A stretch of 64,000 bases of DNA, taken from JAZKHT01 sp040385245. GTDB lineage: Bacteria; Pseudomonadota; Alphaproteobacteria; Rhodobacterales; Rhodobacteraceae. The position numbers and the translations under genes were made by a program. Positions 1-9,997 of the stretch are shown here, in pieces (within the stretch, counting starts at the first letter, position 1; the number at the start of each line of letters is the position of its first letter). The notes below the pieces were generated by a model. The model ran no database searches, was not told the origin of the DNA, and saw only the letters and a program-made list of their open reading frames with translations. Location: NCBI GenBank assembly GCA_040385245.1, contig JAZKHT010000007.1:434001-498000 (forward strand), given 5' to 3'.

Positions 1-3000
1 TCAGGCGGGGGATGGCCGTCCACAGGATTGCCGTTTCAATCACCCGTCCGGGATAGATCTGGCGCAGCGCATCGGCATAGGCGGCCATCTGGCGCAGGAT
101 GCCATCGGGTGTCTGATCGGGCGTTGCGGGAACAACCCGGTTGGATTTGAAATCCACCGCCAGAACGTGGGTCGGGGTGATGATCAGACGGTCGATGGTG
201 CCGTAGATGAGGCCGCTTCCCAGTGCGGCCGTGATCGGAACTTCGGCCAATGTGCCGGGCGCGAACAGATGCGCCAGCGCGGGGTCGGTCAGTACGACTG
301 TCGCCTCGGCCAGCAAGTCCTGTCGCAAGATCGCGTCTTCCACCAGCGCCTCGGCCAACAGAGGCCAATCCGCCTGCGGGGCAGTTGGAAGCTGCTCCAG
401 CATCAGGTGCAGCAACGTGCCGCGTGCCTTGGCGGCGGCTTCGTCAAGCCCGTCCCCCGGCAGCGCCTTTGGCCCGCCCAGATCGGACGGTGACAGCAGC
501 ACCACATCGCGCGGGGCCACCGGTGCCGGCGTGCGCGCCCAGATGGGCAGGTCTGTCGCGATAGGCACGACCACCGGCAACGGCTGCGGGCCGGGCCAAT
601 CGCCGAATGACAGGCGCTGTCGGCCCCGTTCTGACGGCATCGCCCCTGCCGCCTGCATCCCTTGGGCCACAAGCTGGTACCACGAATTGTCCTTGGTCGC
701 CTCGCCCGCGCCCGCGACGATCAGCCAGGACCGCGCCCGTGTCAGCGCGACATACAGCAATCGCAGGTTTTCCGCATCGGCCTTGGCCTTGCGCGCCGCG
801 CGGGCGGCGGTCACGGCGGCGGGGCTTTCGTCGGCGGGGGTGCGCCAGATGGCGGCGCCGTCGACGTCGTACACCTCGTCCCGGTCTTGCGGGTTGCGGT
901 CGGCGGTGTCGGGCAGGATCACCACCGGCGCCTCAAGCCCCTTGGCACCATGCACGGTCATAACCCGGATGCGGTGCCCTTCGCTGTCCATCTGGCGCTT
1001 GACCTCTACATCGTCGGTCTCCAGCCAGATCAGGAAACCGGTCAGGCTTGGAACCTCAAGCCGTTCATAGGCAAGGGCTTGGGACAGCAACTCGTCAATG
1101 CCATCCTCTGCCTCGGGGCCCAGACGGGCCAGCAGGCGGCGGCGGCCCTCGTGGCGGGTCAGCGCGCGTTCGATCAGATCGAAGGGGCGCAGGAAATCGG
1201 CCTGATCGCGCAGGTCCTTCAGCATGTCATGCGTGGCCGGGTGATCGGCGGCATGGTCCTGAAGCGCGCGCCAAAGGTATCCTTTGCGGGGTTGCGCCAG
1301 ATCGTACAACTGCCCCTCGGACCAGCCACACAGGGGTGACCGCAGCACGGCGGCCAGTGACAGATCATCCTCGGGCGTGGCCAGAAACGACAGCAGCGCT
1401 GCCATGTCCTTGACCGCCATCTCTGCCCCCAGCTTTAGCCGGTCAGCGCCCGCGATGGGCAGGCCAGCGGCCTTGCAGGCGCGGATCACCTCGGAAAACA
1501 GGGCAGACCGGCGCTGCACCAAAATCAGCACATCGCCCGCATGCATCGGGCGGGGGCCATCGTCGGTGGGAATGCAGACCCCGGCGTCGATCATGCCGCG
1601 AATTTCGCCGGCGATATCGCGGGCAAGGCGGGCGGCGTGATGCGTATCGGTGATCAGATCAACCGGGTCTTCCCAATCATCTTCGGGCGCGCTGTCCGAT
1701 TTCGGCACCATCGGCCACAGATCGACGCGCCCCGGCATCCGGTCCTTGAACGCGATATGGCTGACCGCACCCCCCATCGCATCAGGAAAGCGGTCGCCAA
1801 AAGTCTGGTCCACCAGCCGCAGGATCGCCGGCGAGGACCGGAACGAATGTTCAAGGCTCAGGCTTTGGAACTGCCGCCCGACGGTTTCGAACCGGGTGCG
1901 GAAACTGTCTTGCTTGGCGTCAAAGGCCGCGACATCTGCGCCTTGGAACGAATAGATCGATTGCTTTTTGTCGCCCACCACAAACAGCGTACGTTCCGTA
2001 TCGCGGGCCGAACTGCCCGCAGTGAATTCGGCGGCAAGGCTTTCGATCACGCGCCATTGTTCGGGGCTGGTGTCCTGCGCCTCGTCCACCAGGATATGGT
2101 CAATGCCGCCATCCAGGCGGAACAACACCCAGGCGGCGACCGAGGCATCGGTCAGAACCATCCGGGCCTTGGTGATCAGATCGTCGAAATCCAGCCAGCC
2201 GCGCTGTGCCTTGCGCTGTTCATACAGGGGCAGGAACACGGCGGCAAAGCGGTGCAGCGTGGCGGTGCGCTCTGCCGCCTGCAGGGCGATTCGCGTGGCG
2301 CGCGCGGATTCGACCCGTGACATCAGGTTGTTCAGCTTGTCCAAAGCGGGGCCGAGGGCGGCTTGGGTGGGTTTTGTCGGAAAGGCGCCGATCTTGACCT
2401 GCCCCGCCTTTTCGCCCGTGCCATACAAACAGACGGCTTCCAACCCTGACAAAGTGTGCAGGGTCGGTTGCGACAGGTTCAGTTGCGCCAATTTCGCCCC
2501 GGCCTTGCCGTCGTTCCCGCCCTTGGCGGTCAGGGCGGCAATCACGCCGGGCATCCAAGTGGTTTCATCGCCCAACAGAACGCCGGCCAGCAGGCTGTGC
2601 GCAGTATCGCCCTGATGCAGGCCAAACAGACGGCGGCAGTCATCCATTCCCAAAGGTGTTGCGAAGTGGGCGCGGCGACCGACGACCTGTTGCATCAGTG
2701 TGCCGAAATCCTCGCCGGTCCAGGCGCGGGCCAGATCGGCGATCACGTCAGGTGCGCCGGATTCGGCCAGTTCCTCGACAATGTCATCGCGCAACAGGCG
2801 GGCGGCGCGGTCATCCAGTTCGGTGAATTGCGGCGATACCCCCGCCTCAAGCGGAAAGCGGCGCAGAAGCGTGGCGCAAAACGAATGGATGGTCTGGATG
2901 CGCAACCCGCCGGGGGTTTCTATGGCGCGGGCGAACAACTGCCGCGCGCGCGACAGACGGTCAGCGGTTAGCGCCCCTTCTTCGCCCAGTTCGGCAAGGG

Positions 3001-3256
3001 CGCCGCGCAGGTCAGCATCCGGTTTCATCGCCCATTCGCCAAGACGGCGAAACAGCCGGTTCTGCATCTCGGACGCGGCGGCCTTGGTGTAGGTCAGGCA
3101 CAGGATGTGCTGTGGCTCTACCCCGCCCAACAACAGGCGCGCCACCCGGTCGGTCAGAACGCGCGTCTTGCCCGATCCGGCGTTGGCCGACAGCCACGTG
3201 GATGCCACGGGGCTGGAGGCGCGGATTTGCCGTTCGGATGCGGGCGTCAGGGTCAT
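1..3256 (-). CDS. addA: AddA helicase-nuclease subunit, 3' end cut by window edge
   Basis: This is the UvrD/RecB-type subunit of the AddAB double-strand-break repair enzyme, which unwinds and resects DNA ends for RecA. Translating from the ATG at 3256 shows a Walker A (ANAGSGKT, near residue 25) and the helicase motif CLTYTKAAASEM. Further on are VDEAQDTSPEQW (Walker B), VVGDKKQSIYSFQGAD and VMTVHGAKGLEAPVVILPD. Near the window start lies the RecB-like nuclease motif VDFKSNR. The reading frame is open through base 2, so the C-terminus lies outside the window. The start overlaps the addB stop by 4 bases (ATGA), which implies translational coupling. Confidence 0.93.
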   Translation of the reverse strand, partial: MTLTPASERQIRASSPVASTWLSANAGSGKTRVLTDRVARLLLGGVEPQHILCLTYTKAAASEMQNRLFRRLGEWAMKPDADLRGALAELGEEGALTADRLSRARQLFARAIETPGGLRIQTIHSFCATLLRRFPLEAGVSPQFTELDDRAARLLRDDIVEELAESGAPDVIADLARAWTGEDFGTLMQQVVGRRAHFATPLGMDDCRRLFGLHQGDTAHSLLAGVLLGDETTWMPGVIAALTAKGGNDGKAGAKLAQLNLSQPTLHTLSGLEAVCLYGTGEKAGQVKIGAFPTKPTQAALGPALDKLNNLMSRVESARATRIALQAAERTATLHRFAAVFLPLYEQRKAQRGWLDFDDLITKARMVLTDASVAAWVLFRLDGGIDHILVDEAQDTSPEQWRVIESLAAEFTAGSSARDTERTLFVVGDKKQSIYSFQGADVAAFDAKQDSFRTRFETVGRQFQSLSLEHSFRSSPAILRLVDQTFGDRFPDAMGGAVSHIAFKDRMPGRVDLWPMVPKSDSAPEDDWEDPVDLITDTHHAARLARDIAGEIRGMIDAGVCIPTDDGPRPMHAGDVLILVQRRSALFSEVIRACKAAGLPIAGADRLKLGAEMAVKDMAALLSFLATPEDDLSLAAVLRSPLCGWSEGQLYDLAQPRKGYLWRALQDHAADHPATHDMLKDLRDQADFLRPFDLIERALTRHEGRRRLLARLGPEAEDGIDELLSQALAYERLEVPSLTGFLIWLETDDVEVKRQMDSEGHRIRVMTVHGAKGLEAPVVILPDTADRNPQDRDEVYDVDGAAIWRTPADESPAAVTAARAARKAKADAENLRLLYVALTRARSWLIVAGAGEATKDNSWYQLVAQGMQAAGAMPSERGRQRLSFGDWPGPQPLPVVVPIATDLPIWARTPAPVAPRDVVLLSPSDLGGPKALPGDGLDEAAAKARGTLLHLMLEQLPTAPQADWPLLAEALVEDAILRQDLLAEATVVLTDPALAHLFAPGTLAEVPITAALGSGLIYGTIDRLIITPTHVLAVDFKSNRVVPATPDQTPDGILRQMAAYADALRQIYPGRVIETAILWTAIPRL

Positions 3257-6159
3257 TTTCCCACCTTTTCGGGCACGGCGCGGGCGGTCATGTCCCATTC
3301 GCCATGCCGCGACAAGTGATCATAGTCGCCGGGAAAGCGGTCTTCGAACACGGCGCGGCGGGCGGTATAGCCGGTGTCAGGCTGGGAATACCGCGTCATC
3401 AGGCGCATTAGACCTTCCCACACCTTTCCTGTGATTTCGGGTGTGATCAGGGTTTCCACGGTCTTTGCGTTGGTCCCAAGGCCGACATAAGTGATCTGTG
3501 CGACCGACGCCCCTTCCAACCCCTTGAACCCGTCGCGTTCCGCCATGGCGGCAGCCAGCAATAACTGTTTGTCAAACTGCGCTTGCTGCTTTTCGCTGGG
3601 CGGCGTGCCGGTCTTGTAATCCATGATGTGCAGGCGGCCGTCCGGCAACATGTCGATCCGGTCGGGCGTGCCGAACAGCGCGAAATCCAACGGCGCAAGT
3701 GCGACGCGACCCTGTTCTTCCAGCACCACGGGCGTGCCGCCAAGTTTGCCTTCGGTGGTCAGGAAAAAGTCGGCGGCGCGGTCCATCCGGGCCAGCCACA
3801 ACGCGCGGGCGGCGGGCCATGGCGTTTCGTCGTGCAGCACTTGGCTGGCGGTTTGCAGCAGGCGCAGGCGGGCGGCGGTGCGGTCTTCGCCTTCGGGGCG
3901 CTCTTTGACAAAGCGTTCAAGGATCAGGTGCAAGATCTGCCCACGCAACCGTGCATCCGGGGCATGGCGCAACGGATCAAGCTTTTTCAGCCGCAGGATA
4001 TAGCGCGCATAGATCGCATAGGGGTCACGGATCAACGTGGCAATCCGGGTCAAGGACAGCGCCTTTGGCCGCGCCTCGACCGGGGGGCAGGGGGCGGGGC
4101 GATGGGCGGGCGGCAGATTCCGTTCGGGCTGTTCCAGCGCCACGGCCATGGCCAGCCAAACGCGCCCCCGCCCCCGCATCGCGCGCAGGGCCTGTGGTCC
4201 CTGACGGGCGGGCAAGCCATCCATCAGGTTCATCAGGCGGTTCAGCCAGCGGGACGGCACGGTTTCCGCCTCGGCATCCCGGATGGCGCGGGTCAGCACG
4301 ACAGTGGGGGCGGCGATGGCCTGCTGATAATCATGCGCGGACAGGCCGATCTGACGTTCTGGCAGCAACAGCCCTGCGTCCTTGCGCATCTTGCGGTTCA
4401 GCCACGGGTCGGGCGGGGGCAGTTTGGGCCATGTTCCATCGTTGAGCCCGCCAAGGATCACTAAGTCCGCGCCCTGCACCCGCGCCTCGAGTGTGCCCCA
4501 GATCATGATGCGGGGATGCGGGGTTATGGAATCCCGCACCTCGCCCCGGTTCAGGATGGCGTCGAACAGGTCGCGATAATCGGCGGGGGTCAGGTCGCCA
4601 CCGCTGCCCGCCTCGGCCTGCAACTCGTCCATCGCGGCAAGGGCTGCGATCCCAGCCTCTTTGTCCCACAACCCGCCGGGACCACCGGCAAGGCGTTCGG
4701 CCAGCGTGCGATGGTGGGCGACGTGATCGGTCAACGCGCGGATGCCGATGCTGTCCAGCCCGTCCAGCGCGGCGGCCAAGGTTTGCGCCCATGGCAGAAC
4801 GCCCGTTTCCTTCCTCGCACCTGCCCAAGCGATCAGATCGTGCCCGTTGGGAAAGGCAGGGCCAGTCCGGCGCAGTTTCAGTTCCAGTTCGCGGGTGAAC
4901 AGCAGGTGATCCCCCCGACCCGGACTGGAAAAGGCAAGCGGGTGCTTCAACAGCGTCAGCAGCGCGTCGGCGGTCAATTTGCGCCCGAACAGCCCCGCAA
5001 CATGGCGCAGGAACCGCCCGGGCGCCGACAGGGCCAGCGGTCGACCGGCGCTGTCATCCGGCAGAATGCCCCACCGATCCAGCGCCGCCGTCACCTGCCG
5101 GGTCAGGTTCCGGTCGGGGGTGATCAGGGCCGCGGTCTGACCATCCTCGGCCGCACGGCGCAGGATCAGGGCAATCGCCAGCGCCTCGGACCGGGGGCTT
5201 TGCGCCTCGATCAGGGTCATGCCGTCGGTGGCGGTGATTAGGTCGGGCAGGGTTTGCCCTTCGGTCAACCATTGGTCGGTCACCGGGGCAGGGCGCATGG
5301 ACAGCGAAATCAGCTTGTTCCGCGCGACCGACGGCGGCACCGCATCATGCCACAGCCGCACATCGGCGGGAGTGGCGTCCAGCAACGTCAGCAGACGACG
5401 AAACCGGTATTGCGGATGATCCTCGGCGGTCATCGCATCGTCAAGGCGGTCCCAGGCCGAAACCGGCATGTCGAAATCATACCCCGGCAGGACCAGTGCC
5501 CCCTGCGGCAGACGTGCCACCGCCGCCATCAGTTGAGCCGTCGTCCCGCGCGATCCGGTTGATCCGGCCACGATCACCGGGCCCTGCGGTGGGGACGTGT
5601 CCCAGACCGACACCAGCCGTTCCACCACCATCCTTTGCCGCGCGCCGGAATCTGGGGCGAGGCCAGAAAAGTAAGGCGTGACAATGTCCAGAAACACCTT
5701 GGTCCGCGCCCAATGGGCTGAATGGTCGGACACATCCAGATTGGCCACTGCTTGCGGTGACACGCCTTCGATCTGCATTTCTTCCATCAGCGTGGCAAGG
5801 CTGTCGGCCAGATCGAACAGGGCCGCGCGCGGCGCAAGGTCGGGCTGACGGTCCAGTAACCGCGCCACCAGTTGCGTCAGCTCTAACCGTCGCCGCAGCG
5901 ACGGCACGGCGGCGGGAATACCTGCCAGCGCCAGATCGGCGCTGATGTCGGTGACCAGTTTCAGCCGGGGCAAGATGGCGGCCCCTTCGGCGGTCATTAT
6001 CGCGATGATCCGGCGGCGCATCCGCTGGGTGTTCAGATACAGCGTGACGCCTGCCATCGCCTCGGGCGGTTGTCCGGCCATGCGGGCGCGCAAGCCAGCG
6101 ACGAGCGCGGCGGGAAAGTCGACACCGGGGGCAAGGGCGAAGATCGGGCTTTCAAACAT
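3253..6159 (-). CDS. addB: AddB, double-strand break repair protein
   Basis: This 968-residue protein is the partner subunit of AddA. It has an inactive helicase-like N-terminal part (TLYLNTQRMRRR, VIVAGSTGSRGTTAQLMAAV) and a C-terminal PD-(D/E)XK nuclease domain. That domain shows LHLILERF and, near residue 865, the catalytic motif IMDYKTGTP. Its length fits the alphaproteobacterial AddB family. It overlaps the upstream nucleotidyltransferase gene by 8 bases and the downstream addA by 4, so it is inside a tightly coupled operon that begins at tsaE or the PAS gene. Confidence 0.93.
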   Translation of the reverse strand: MFESPIFALAPGVDFPAALVAGLRARMAGQPPEAMAGVTLYLNTQRMRRRIIAIMTAEGAAILPRLKLVTDISADLALAGIPAAVPSLRRRLELTQLVARLLDRQPDLAPRAALFDLADSLATLMEEMQIEGVSPQAVANLDVSDHSAHWARTKVFLDIVTPYFSGLAPDSGARQRMVVERLVSVWDTSPPQGPVIVAGSTGSRGTTAQLMAAVARLPQGALVLPGYDFDMPVSAWDRLDDAMTAEDHPQYRFRRLLTLLDATPADVRLWHDAVPPSVARNKLISLSMRPAPVTDQWLTEGQTLPDLITATDGMTLIEAQSPRSEALAIALILRRAAEDGQTAALITPDRNLTRQVTAALDRWGILPDDSAGRPLALSAPGRFLRHVAGLFGRKLTADALLTLLKHPLAFSSPGRGDHLLFTRELELKLRRTGPAFPNGHDLIAWAGARKETGVLPWAQTLAAALDGLDSIGIRALTDHVAHHRTLAERLAGGPGGLWDKEAGIAALAAMDELQAEAGSGGDLTPADYRDLFDAILNRGEVRDSITPHPRIMIWGTLEARVQGADLVILGGLNDGTWPKLPPPDPWLNRKMRKDAGLLLPERQIGLSAHDYQQAIAAPTVVLTRAIRDAEAETVPSRWLNRLMNLMDGLPARQGPQALRAMRGRGRVWLAMAVALEQPERNLPPAHRPAPCPPVEARPKALSLTRIATLIRDPYAIYARYILRLKKLDPLRHAPDARLRGQILHLILERFVKERPEGEDRTAARLRLLQTASQVLHDETPWPAARALWLARMDRAADFFLTTEGKLGGTPVVLEEQGRVALAPLDFALFGTPDRIDMLPDGRLHIMDYKTGTPPSEKQQAQFDKQLLLAAAMAERDGFKGLEGASVAQITYVGLGTNAKTVETLITPEITGKVWEGLMRLMTRYSQPDTGYTARRAVFEDRFPGDYDHLSRHGEWDMTARAVPEKVGK

Positions 6160-6832
6160 TCAACATCGCCTCGGCCCGGGTGATGCCGTCGGGGGTGCCG
6201 ACATCACACCAGTTGCCCTGATGGGTCAGGCCAAACAGCCGACCGTCGGAAATCATCCGGTCCCACAACAGGTTCAGCGAAAACACGGTGTCGGGAAACC
6301 CGGCCAGCCCATCGGTGCGGATGATCTGCGCACCCAGATAGGCCACACCCGGCGCGCCCTTGGCACGGGTCAGGCGGCCCGCAGCATCCATGACGAAATC
6401 GCTGCGCGCACCCATGCTGTCGGCAGGAAGCGTCAACAGCAGGCCGTCCATCCGGTCCGGGTCCCACGCCGCCAGCAGTTGGGCCAGTGGGTTCGCCCCT
6501 GTCCAGACGGCATCGGTGTTCAGCGTCAGCACCGGCCCATTCCCCAGCAACGGCAATGCCGCGCGCAAACCGCCCCCGGTCTCAAGAATCGGGTCTTCGC
6601 GGGACAGCGCCACATTGCGGCCCGCCAGATGTGCGGCCAGTTGGTCGGCGTGATAGTGCAGGTTCACGACGCGGGTGGGGATGTCCACCGCATCGGCAAG
6701 GTCAAGCGCGTGGTCGATCAGTGCCCGCCCGGCCACCGGGATCAGCGGCTTTGGCCGGTTGGCGGTCAGGGTGCCCATCCGTGTGCCGAAACCTGCGGCA
6801 AACAGCATCAGCGATCGGGGGTGGTGCCGCAT
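6152..6832 (-). CDS. nucleotidyltransferase, MurNAc-1-phosphate uridylyltransferase (MurU) type
   Basis: A 226-residue NTP transferase. The N-terminal signature is LMLFAAGFGTRMGTLT followed by NRPKPLIPVAGRALIDHAL, the nucleotide-binding loop and lysine of sugar-phosphate nucleotidyltransferases. Next to the phosphotransferase gene, it matches the AmgK-MurU pair that recycles cell-wall MurNAc to UDP-MurNAc; that substrate is inferred from context. The start at 6832 has AGGATAGG upstream. An alternative ATG at 6808 overlaps the previous stop as TGATG but lacks a ribosome site. It overlaps both neighbours. Confidence 0.8.
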   Translation of the reverse strand: MRHHPRSLMLFAAGFGTRMGTLTANRPKPLIPVAGRALIDHALDLADAVDIPTRVVNLHYHADQLAAHLAGRNVALSREDPILETGGGLRAALPLLGNGPVLTLNTDAVWTGANPLAQLLAAWDPDRMDGLLLTLPADSMGARSDFVMDAAGRLTRAKGAPGVAYLGAQIIRTDGLAGFPDTVFSLNLLWDRMISDGRLFGLTHQGNWCDVGTPDGITRAEAMLNV

Positions 6833-7818
6833 TGCGCGCCTATCCTGTCCAGCACTTCGGGGGTCGGTTCGGGCAACAACCCATCGCAGATCGTGGCCAG
6901 CGGTGCCAGCGCGGGATGCGCCAGATTGCGCTGCAACTGCCCCCAGACGCGCGGGATCAGCGCAACATAGCCGGGCTTGCCGCCCCTGAGGCACAGGCGC
7001 GCAAAGATGCCAAGGATGCGCAACGCGCGCTGGGCCCCCAATGCGGCATAGGCCGCGTCGAAACCGGTGGCCCCGATGGCATCGGCAAAGCGGCGGATCA
7101 TCGCGGCTTCGGTTTCCGCCGTCACATCACGGCGGGCGTCTTGCAGCAGCGACACAAGGTCGTAGCCGGGTTGCCCCATCTGCGCCAACTGAAAATCCAG
7201 CAGGCCAACGCGCCGTATCCCGTCCCGTTCGGGCAACCACAGCAGGTTTTCGGCGTGGTAATCCCGAAGGATCATCACCCGCGGCCCGTCGGCATGGCGC
7301 ATCAAAAGGTCAGCCAGTGTGCCGCGAAAGGCCGATGTATCGACCGTCTTGCCCGTGGCGGCAAAGCTGTACCAGTCCGGCGCAAAACAGGCGGCATCGG
7401 CCCAGTCGGCGGCTGTCAGATCCGGCAGGCCCGGCGGGGCGGGGTGCGATTGGAGATGAACCAGAACGTCTGTTGCAGCGGCATACAGCGGCGGCTCTGA
7501 CCCCGGATCGGCAGCGATCAGTCTGGCAAACAGCGCATCGCCCAGATCTTCCAGCAGCAGGAATCCGGCGTCAAAGTCGGCTGCCAACACGAGGGGCGGC
7601 GACAGGCCCAAGCCCGCCAGATGCGCCGCGATGGCGGCAAAGGTGGCGGGATCGTCCCCCTTGCCGGGGGGCGCATCCATCAGGACGGCAGTTTGCGCAT
7701 CGCGCGTCAGCCGGTCATAGCTGCGGTCCGACGCGTCGCCTGCCAGAAAGCAACGGTCGGCATCGCCCCATCCGATGCGGGACAGAAAGGCCTGCGACAG
7801 CGCGTACCGGTCAGACAT
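6808..7818 (-). CDS. aminoglycoside phosphotransferase-family kinase (AmgK type)
   Basis: A 336-residue APH/choline-kinase-fold protein. Visible motifs are VLAADFDAGFLLLEDLGD, the catalytic-loop MILRDYHAENLLWLPE (Brenner-type D..N), and the magnesium-binding VGLLDFQLAQMGQPGYDL. The family member in this position usually phosphorylates MurNAc/GlcNAc at C1 and feeds the neighbouring uridylyltransferase. The start was set at the MSDRYALSQ methionine (7818), because the longer start reaches further into tsaE. It still overlaps the tsaE stop by 8 bases. Confidence 0.82.
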   Translation of the reverse strand: MSDRYALSQAFLSRIGWGDADRCFLAGDASDRSYDRLTRDAQTAVLMDAPPGKGDDPATFAAIAAHLAGLGLSPPLVLAADFDAGFLLLEDLGDALFARLIAADPGSEPPLYAAATDVLVHLQSHPAPPGLPDLTAADWADAACFAPDWYSFAATGKTVDTSAFRGTLADLLMRHADGPRVMILRDYHAENLLWLPERDGIRRVGLLDFQLAQMGQPGYDLVSLLQDARRDVTAETEAAMIRRFADAIGATGFDAAYAALGAQRALRILGIFARLCLRGGKPGYVALIPRVWGQLQRNLAHPALAPLATICDGLLPEPTPEVLDRIGAQCGTTPDR

Positions 7819-8281
7819 CGCGCGCCCAACCGGCAATGCCGGACAGCAGCGCGGGCGGGGCGGTGATCACCGCGCGGCGACCTTCGCCTTCGGTCGACAG
7901 GGTGATGCGGATGGCATCGGGGGGCAACAGGCTACCCATCCGGTCGGGCCATTCGATCAGGCAGATCGCGTGATCCAGCGCCTCGTCCAGACCCAGTTCC
8001 AACACCTCGTCCGGGTGGGACAGGCGATACAGATCGGCATGCCAAATTTCGATGTCGCCCTCGTCATAGGTTTGTACCAGCGTGAAGGTGGGTGACGGCA
8101 CATCCTCCATCCGGCCAAGGCGGGCGCGGATGATGGCGCGGGCAAGGTGCGTTTTCCCCGCCCCGATCGGCCCATCCAGCAGCACACAGTCACCTGGGCC
8201 CAATCGGGCCGCCAGCCACGCGCCAAGGCGGGTCGTTGCATCGTCTGTCGGCAGGAATATGGAAACGGGTGTGGCGGTCAT
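7811..8281 (-). CDS. tsaE: TsaE, tRNA threonylcarbamoyladenosine biosynthesis ATPase
   Basis: A 156-residue P-loop ATPase required for t6A37 modification of ANN-decoding tRNAs together with TsaB, TsaC and TsaD; tsaD itself is at 18044-19138. The Walker A is LLDGPIGAGKTHLAR. SPTFTLVQTYDEGDIEIWHADLYRL and CLIEWPDRM are diagnostic of the family. The start is the ATG at 8281 (MTATPVSIF), which gives the usual family length. It leads a string of overlapping genes running to addA. Confidence 0.92.
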   Translation of the reverse strand: MTATPVSIFLPTDDATTRLGAWLAARLGPGDCVLLDGPIGAGKTHLARAIIRARLGRMEDVPSPTFTLVQTYDEGDIEIWHADLYRLSHPDEVLELGLDEALDHAICLIEWPDRMGSLLPPDAIRITLSTEGEGRRAVITAPPALLSGIAGWARDV

Positions 8282-8323
8282 GGCCCAGAGTCTACCGCCA
8301 GCACCGCGCACCGCAAGGGATGG

Positions 8324-9892
8324 TCAGGCCGTCCGCACGTTTTCTGTCGCAGCCAGACGCGGGGCAGGGGCATCGGCGTCGGCAAGGCGAAATGCGGCAA
8401 GGGTCGCCCCACCGGACAGCGGCGCAAAGCGGCATCCAATCAGCCGCCCGTCGCCAAGGCGTGCCTCTGCCTCCCACGCGTCGCGGGTGCCAAGTGTTGC
8501 CACATACTCTTCAGCCAGCGCCCAGCACGGATTGGGCGAGGTGCGGTTGCGCCAATGGGCAGAGATGGCCAGAATTCCGCCGTCCCCCAGCGTTTCTTCG
8601 GGGTCATGCCCCCACAGGCTGGCATAAGCCGCATTCGACATGACAAGCTGCCCGGACGGCGAAAAGACGGCAATCCCTTCGTCCAGCGCGTCGATCACGG
8701 CCTGTCCCAGCTCCAGATCTGCGCGATAACGGCGGGTGCGGGACATCTCGGTCGAGATATCTTCGATCATCAGCGCCAGCGCGCCGTTCGGATGCGGGCG
8801 GGCGCTGACGCGGTAGGTCTGGCCTGCAGGCAAGCTCCAGGTTTCTTCGTAGAGGCCGTTGGCCGCGGCCTTTTCCATGCTGACGATCTGCCGTTGCCAG
8901 CCGCGATAATCCTTTGGTTCAGGGATCATGCTGCGGTCGCGCATCGCGTCCAGAAATGCCAGCAGCGCAGGCCGGCCAGACAGGAAATCGGCAGGCAGGC
9001 CGGTCAGATCCATCATCGCCGGGTTGAACAGTTGCAACAACCGCTGCCGGTCGAACACGGCCAGACCGATGGGCAGGTGGGCAAAGGTCTTGGCCAACGT
9101 CTGCATGAATTCGCGCAGCGCGTTTTCGGCCTGCACGGCGGAATCGGCTGGTACGGCGTACAAAAGCCGCCCCCCCAGCGCGCGCACGGTGGTCAGATCG
9201 AACCACGCCGATCCACCACCCGGAGTATCAAGCCGCTGCCTCTGTCCCAATGCACCCTGCGACGTGGCCGTCAGGTCAAACACGCGGGGCAGGGGCCAGG
9301 TCAAATCCTCTCCAACCGGGATAAGGGCGGTCGCGTGGTGCAGATAGGCCGCGTTCCCCCAGATCACCTGCCCGTCATTGCGTTCACGCCAGATCAGGAC
9401 AGGTGCCTGCGCCACGGCCTGACGCAACCCTTCAAGTTCTTCGCCGTGGGCGGTGCGGGCCACAGGATCATCGGTGCGGCGGCCCTTTGCTTCGGGGTCG
9501 ATCAAAGTCAGCCGCGTCAGCCCACCGCGCAATTCCGCCTGCAACAGCCGGGGTTGATCAACGCCTTCGATGGTGGACAGCGTAATCCGCCCATCGACGG
9601 GCAGCCGCAACAACCGCGCCTCGATGTCGGGAAAGCGCAATGACAGATAGGCGATCAGGCGTAGCCATGGGCCACCTTGAACCGGGCTTGCCGCCAGCAG
9701 CGCCCGCCCTTCGGGCGAGCAATCCAGCAAGACGTCGCCATCAAAGACGAATACGGGTTCGGTCCCGGCATCTTCGAACACCCGGCCACGGCGTCCCTGC
9801 GCCCGGGATGAGAAGAATACCATTCCCAAAATGCACAGGGATGCGGCCAGGCTGGATATCAGAAAGACTTTCGCACCAAGCCACCAATCCAT
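8324..9892 (-). CDS. membrane-anchored PAS-domain protein without kinase or output domain
   Basis: A 522-residue protein with one N-terminal membrane segment (about residues 6-26, LGAKVFLISSLAASLCILG). Several PAS-like segments follow: ENALREFMQTLAKTFAHLPIGLAVFDRQRLLQLFN, and further on ALDEGIAVFSPSGQLVMSNAAYASLWGHDPEE. It ends shortly after the last PAS fold. No HisKA, HATPase, GGDEF or EAL motif is visible, so it is a sensor without an obvious transmitter. ATG 9892 was chosen over an upstream TTG. It sits 42 bases before tsaE in the same orientation and 105 bases beyond the regB stop. Confidence 0.75.
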   Translation of the reverse strand: MDWWLGAKVFLISSLAASLCILGMVFFSSRAQGRRGRVFEDAGTEPVFVFDGDVLLDCSPEGRALLAASPVQGGPWLRLIAYLSLRFPDIEARLLRLPVDGRITLSTIEGVDQPRLLQAELRGGLTRLTLIDPEAKGRRTDDPVARTAHGEELEGLRQAVAQAPVLIWRERNDGQVIWGNAAYLHHATALIPVGEDLTWPLPRVFDLTATSQGALGQRQRLDTPGGGSAWFDLTTVRALGGRLLYAVPADSAVQAENALREFMQTLAKTFAHLPIGLAVFDRQRLLQLFNPAMMDLTGLPADFLSGRPALLAFLDAMRDRSMIPEPKDYRGWQRQIVSMEKAAANGLYEETWSLPAGQTYRVSARPHPNGALALMIEDISTEMSRTRRYRADLELGQAVIDALDEGIAVFSPSGQLVMSNAAYASLWGHDPEETLGDGGILAISAHWRNRTSPNPCWALAEEYVATLGTRDAWEAEARLGDGRLIGCRFAPLSGGATLAAFRLADADAPAPRLAATENVRTA

Positions 9893-9997
9893 CAAACGCG
9901 ACCCAATTACCTTCAAACTTTCTCAACTGTGGACTGAGAAGGTTAACGACCCGTTAAGCGGACCACAAAGAATTAATCGGTTTGCGAGAAATTCCTG

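Noticed and set aside
207..1070. 287-codon frame opposite addA
   Set aside because: Antisense shadow of a well-supported helicase gene; low-complexity Ser/Arg/Ala composition and no motif.
8147..9643. 498-codon frame opposite the PAS gene
   Set aside because: Third-position GC bias produces long antisense frames here; the sequence is Gln/Arg/Gly-rich with no domain.
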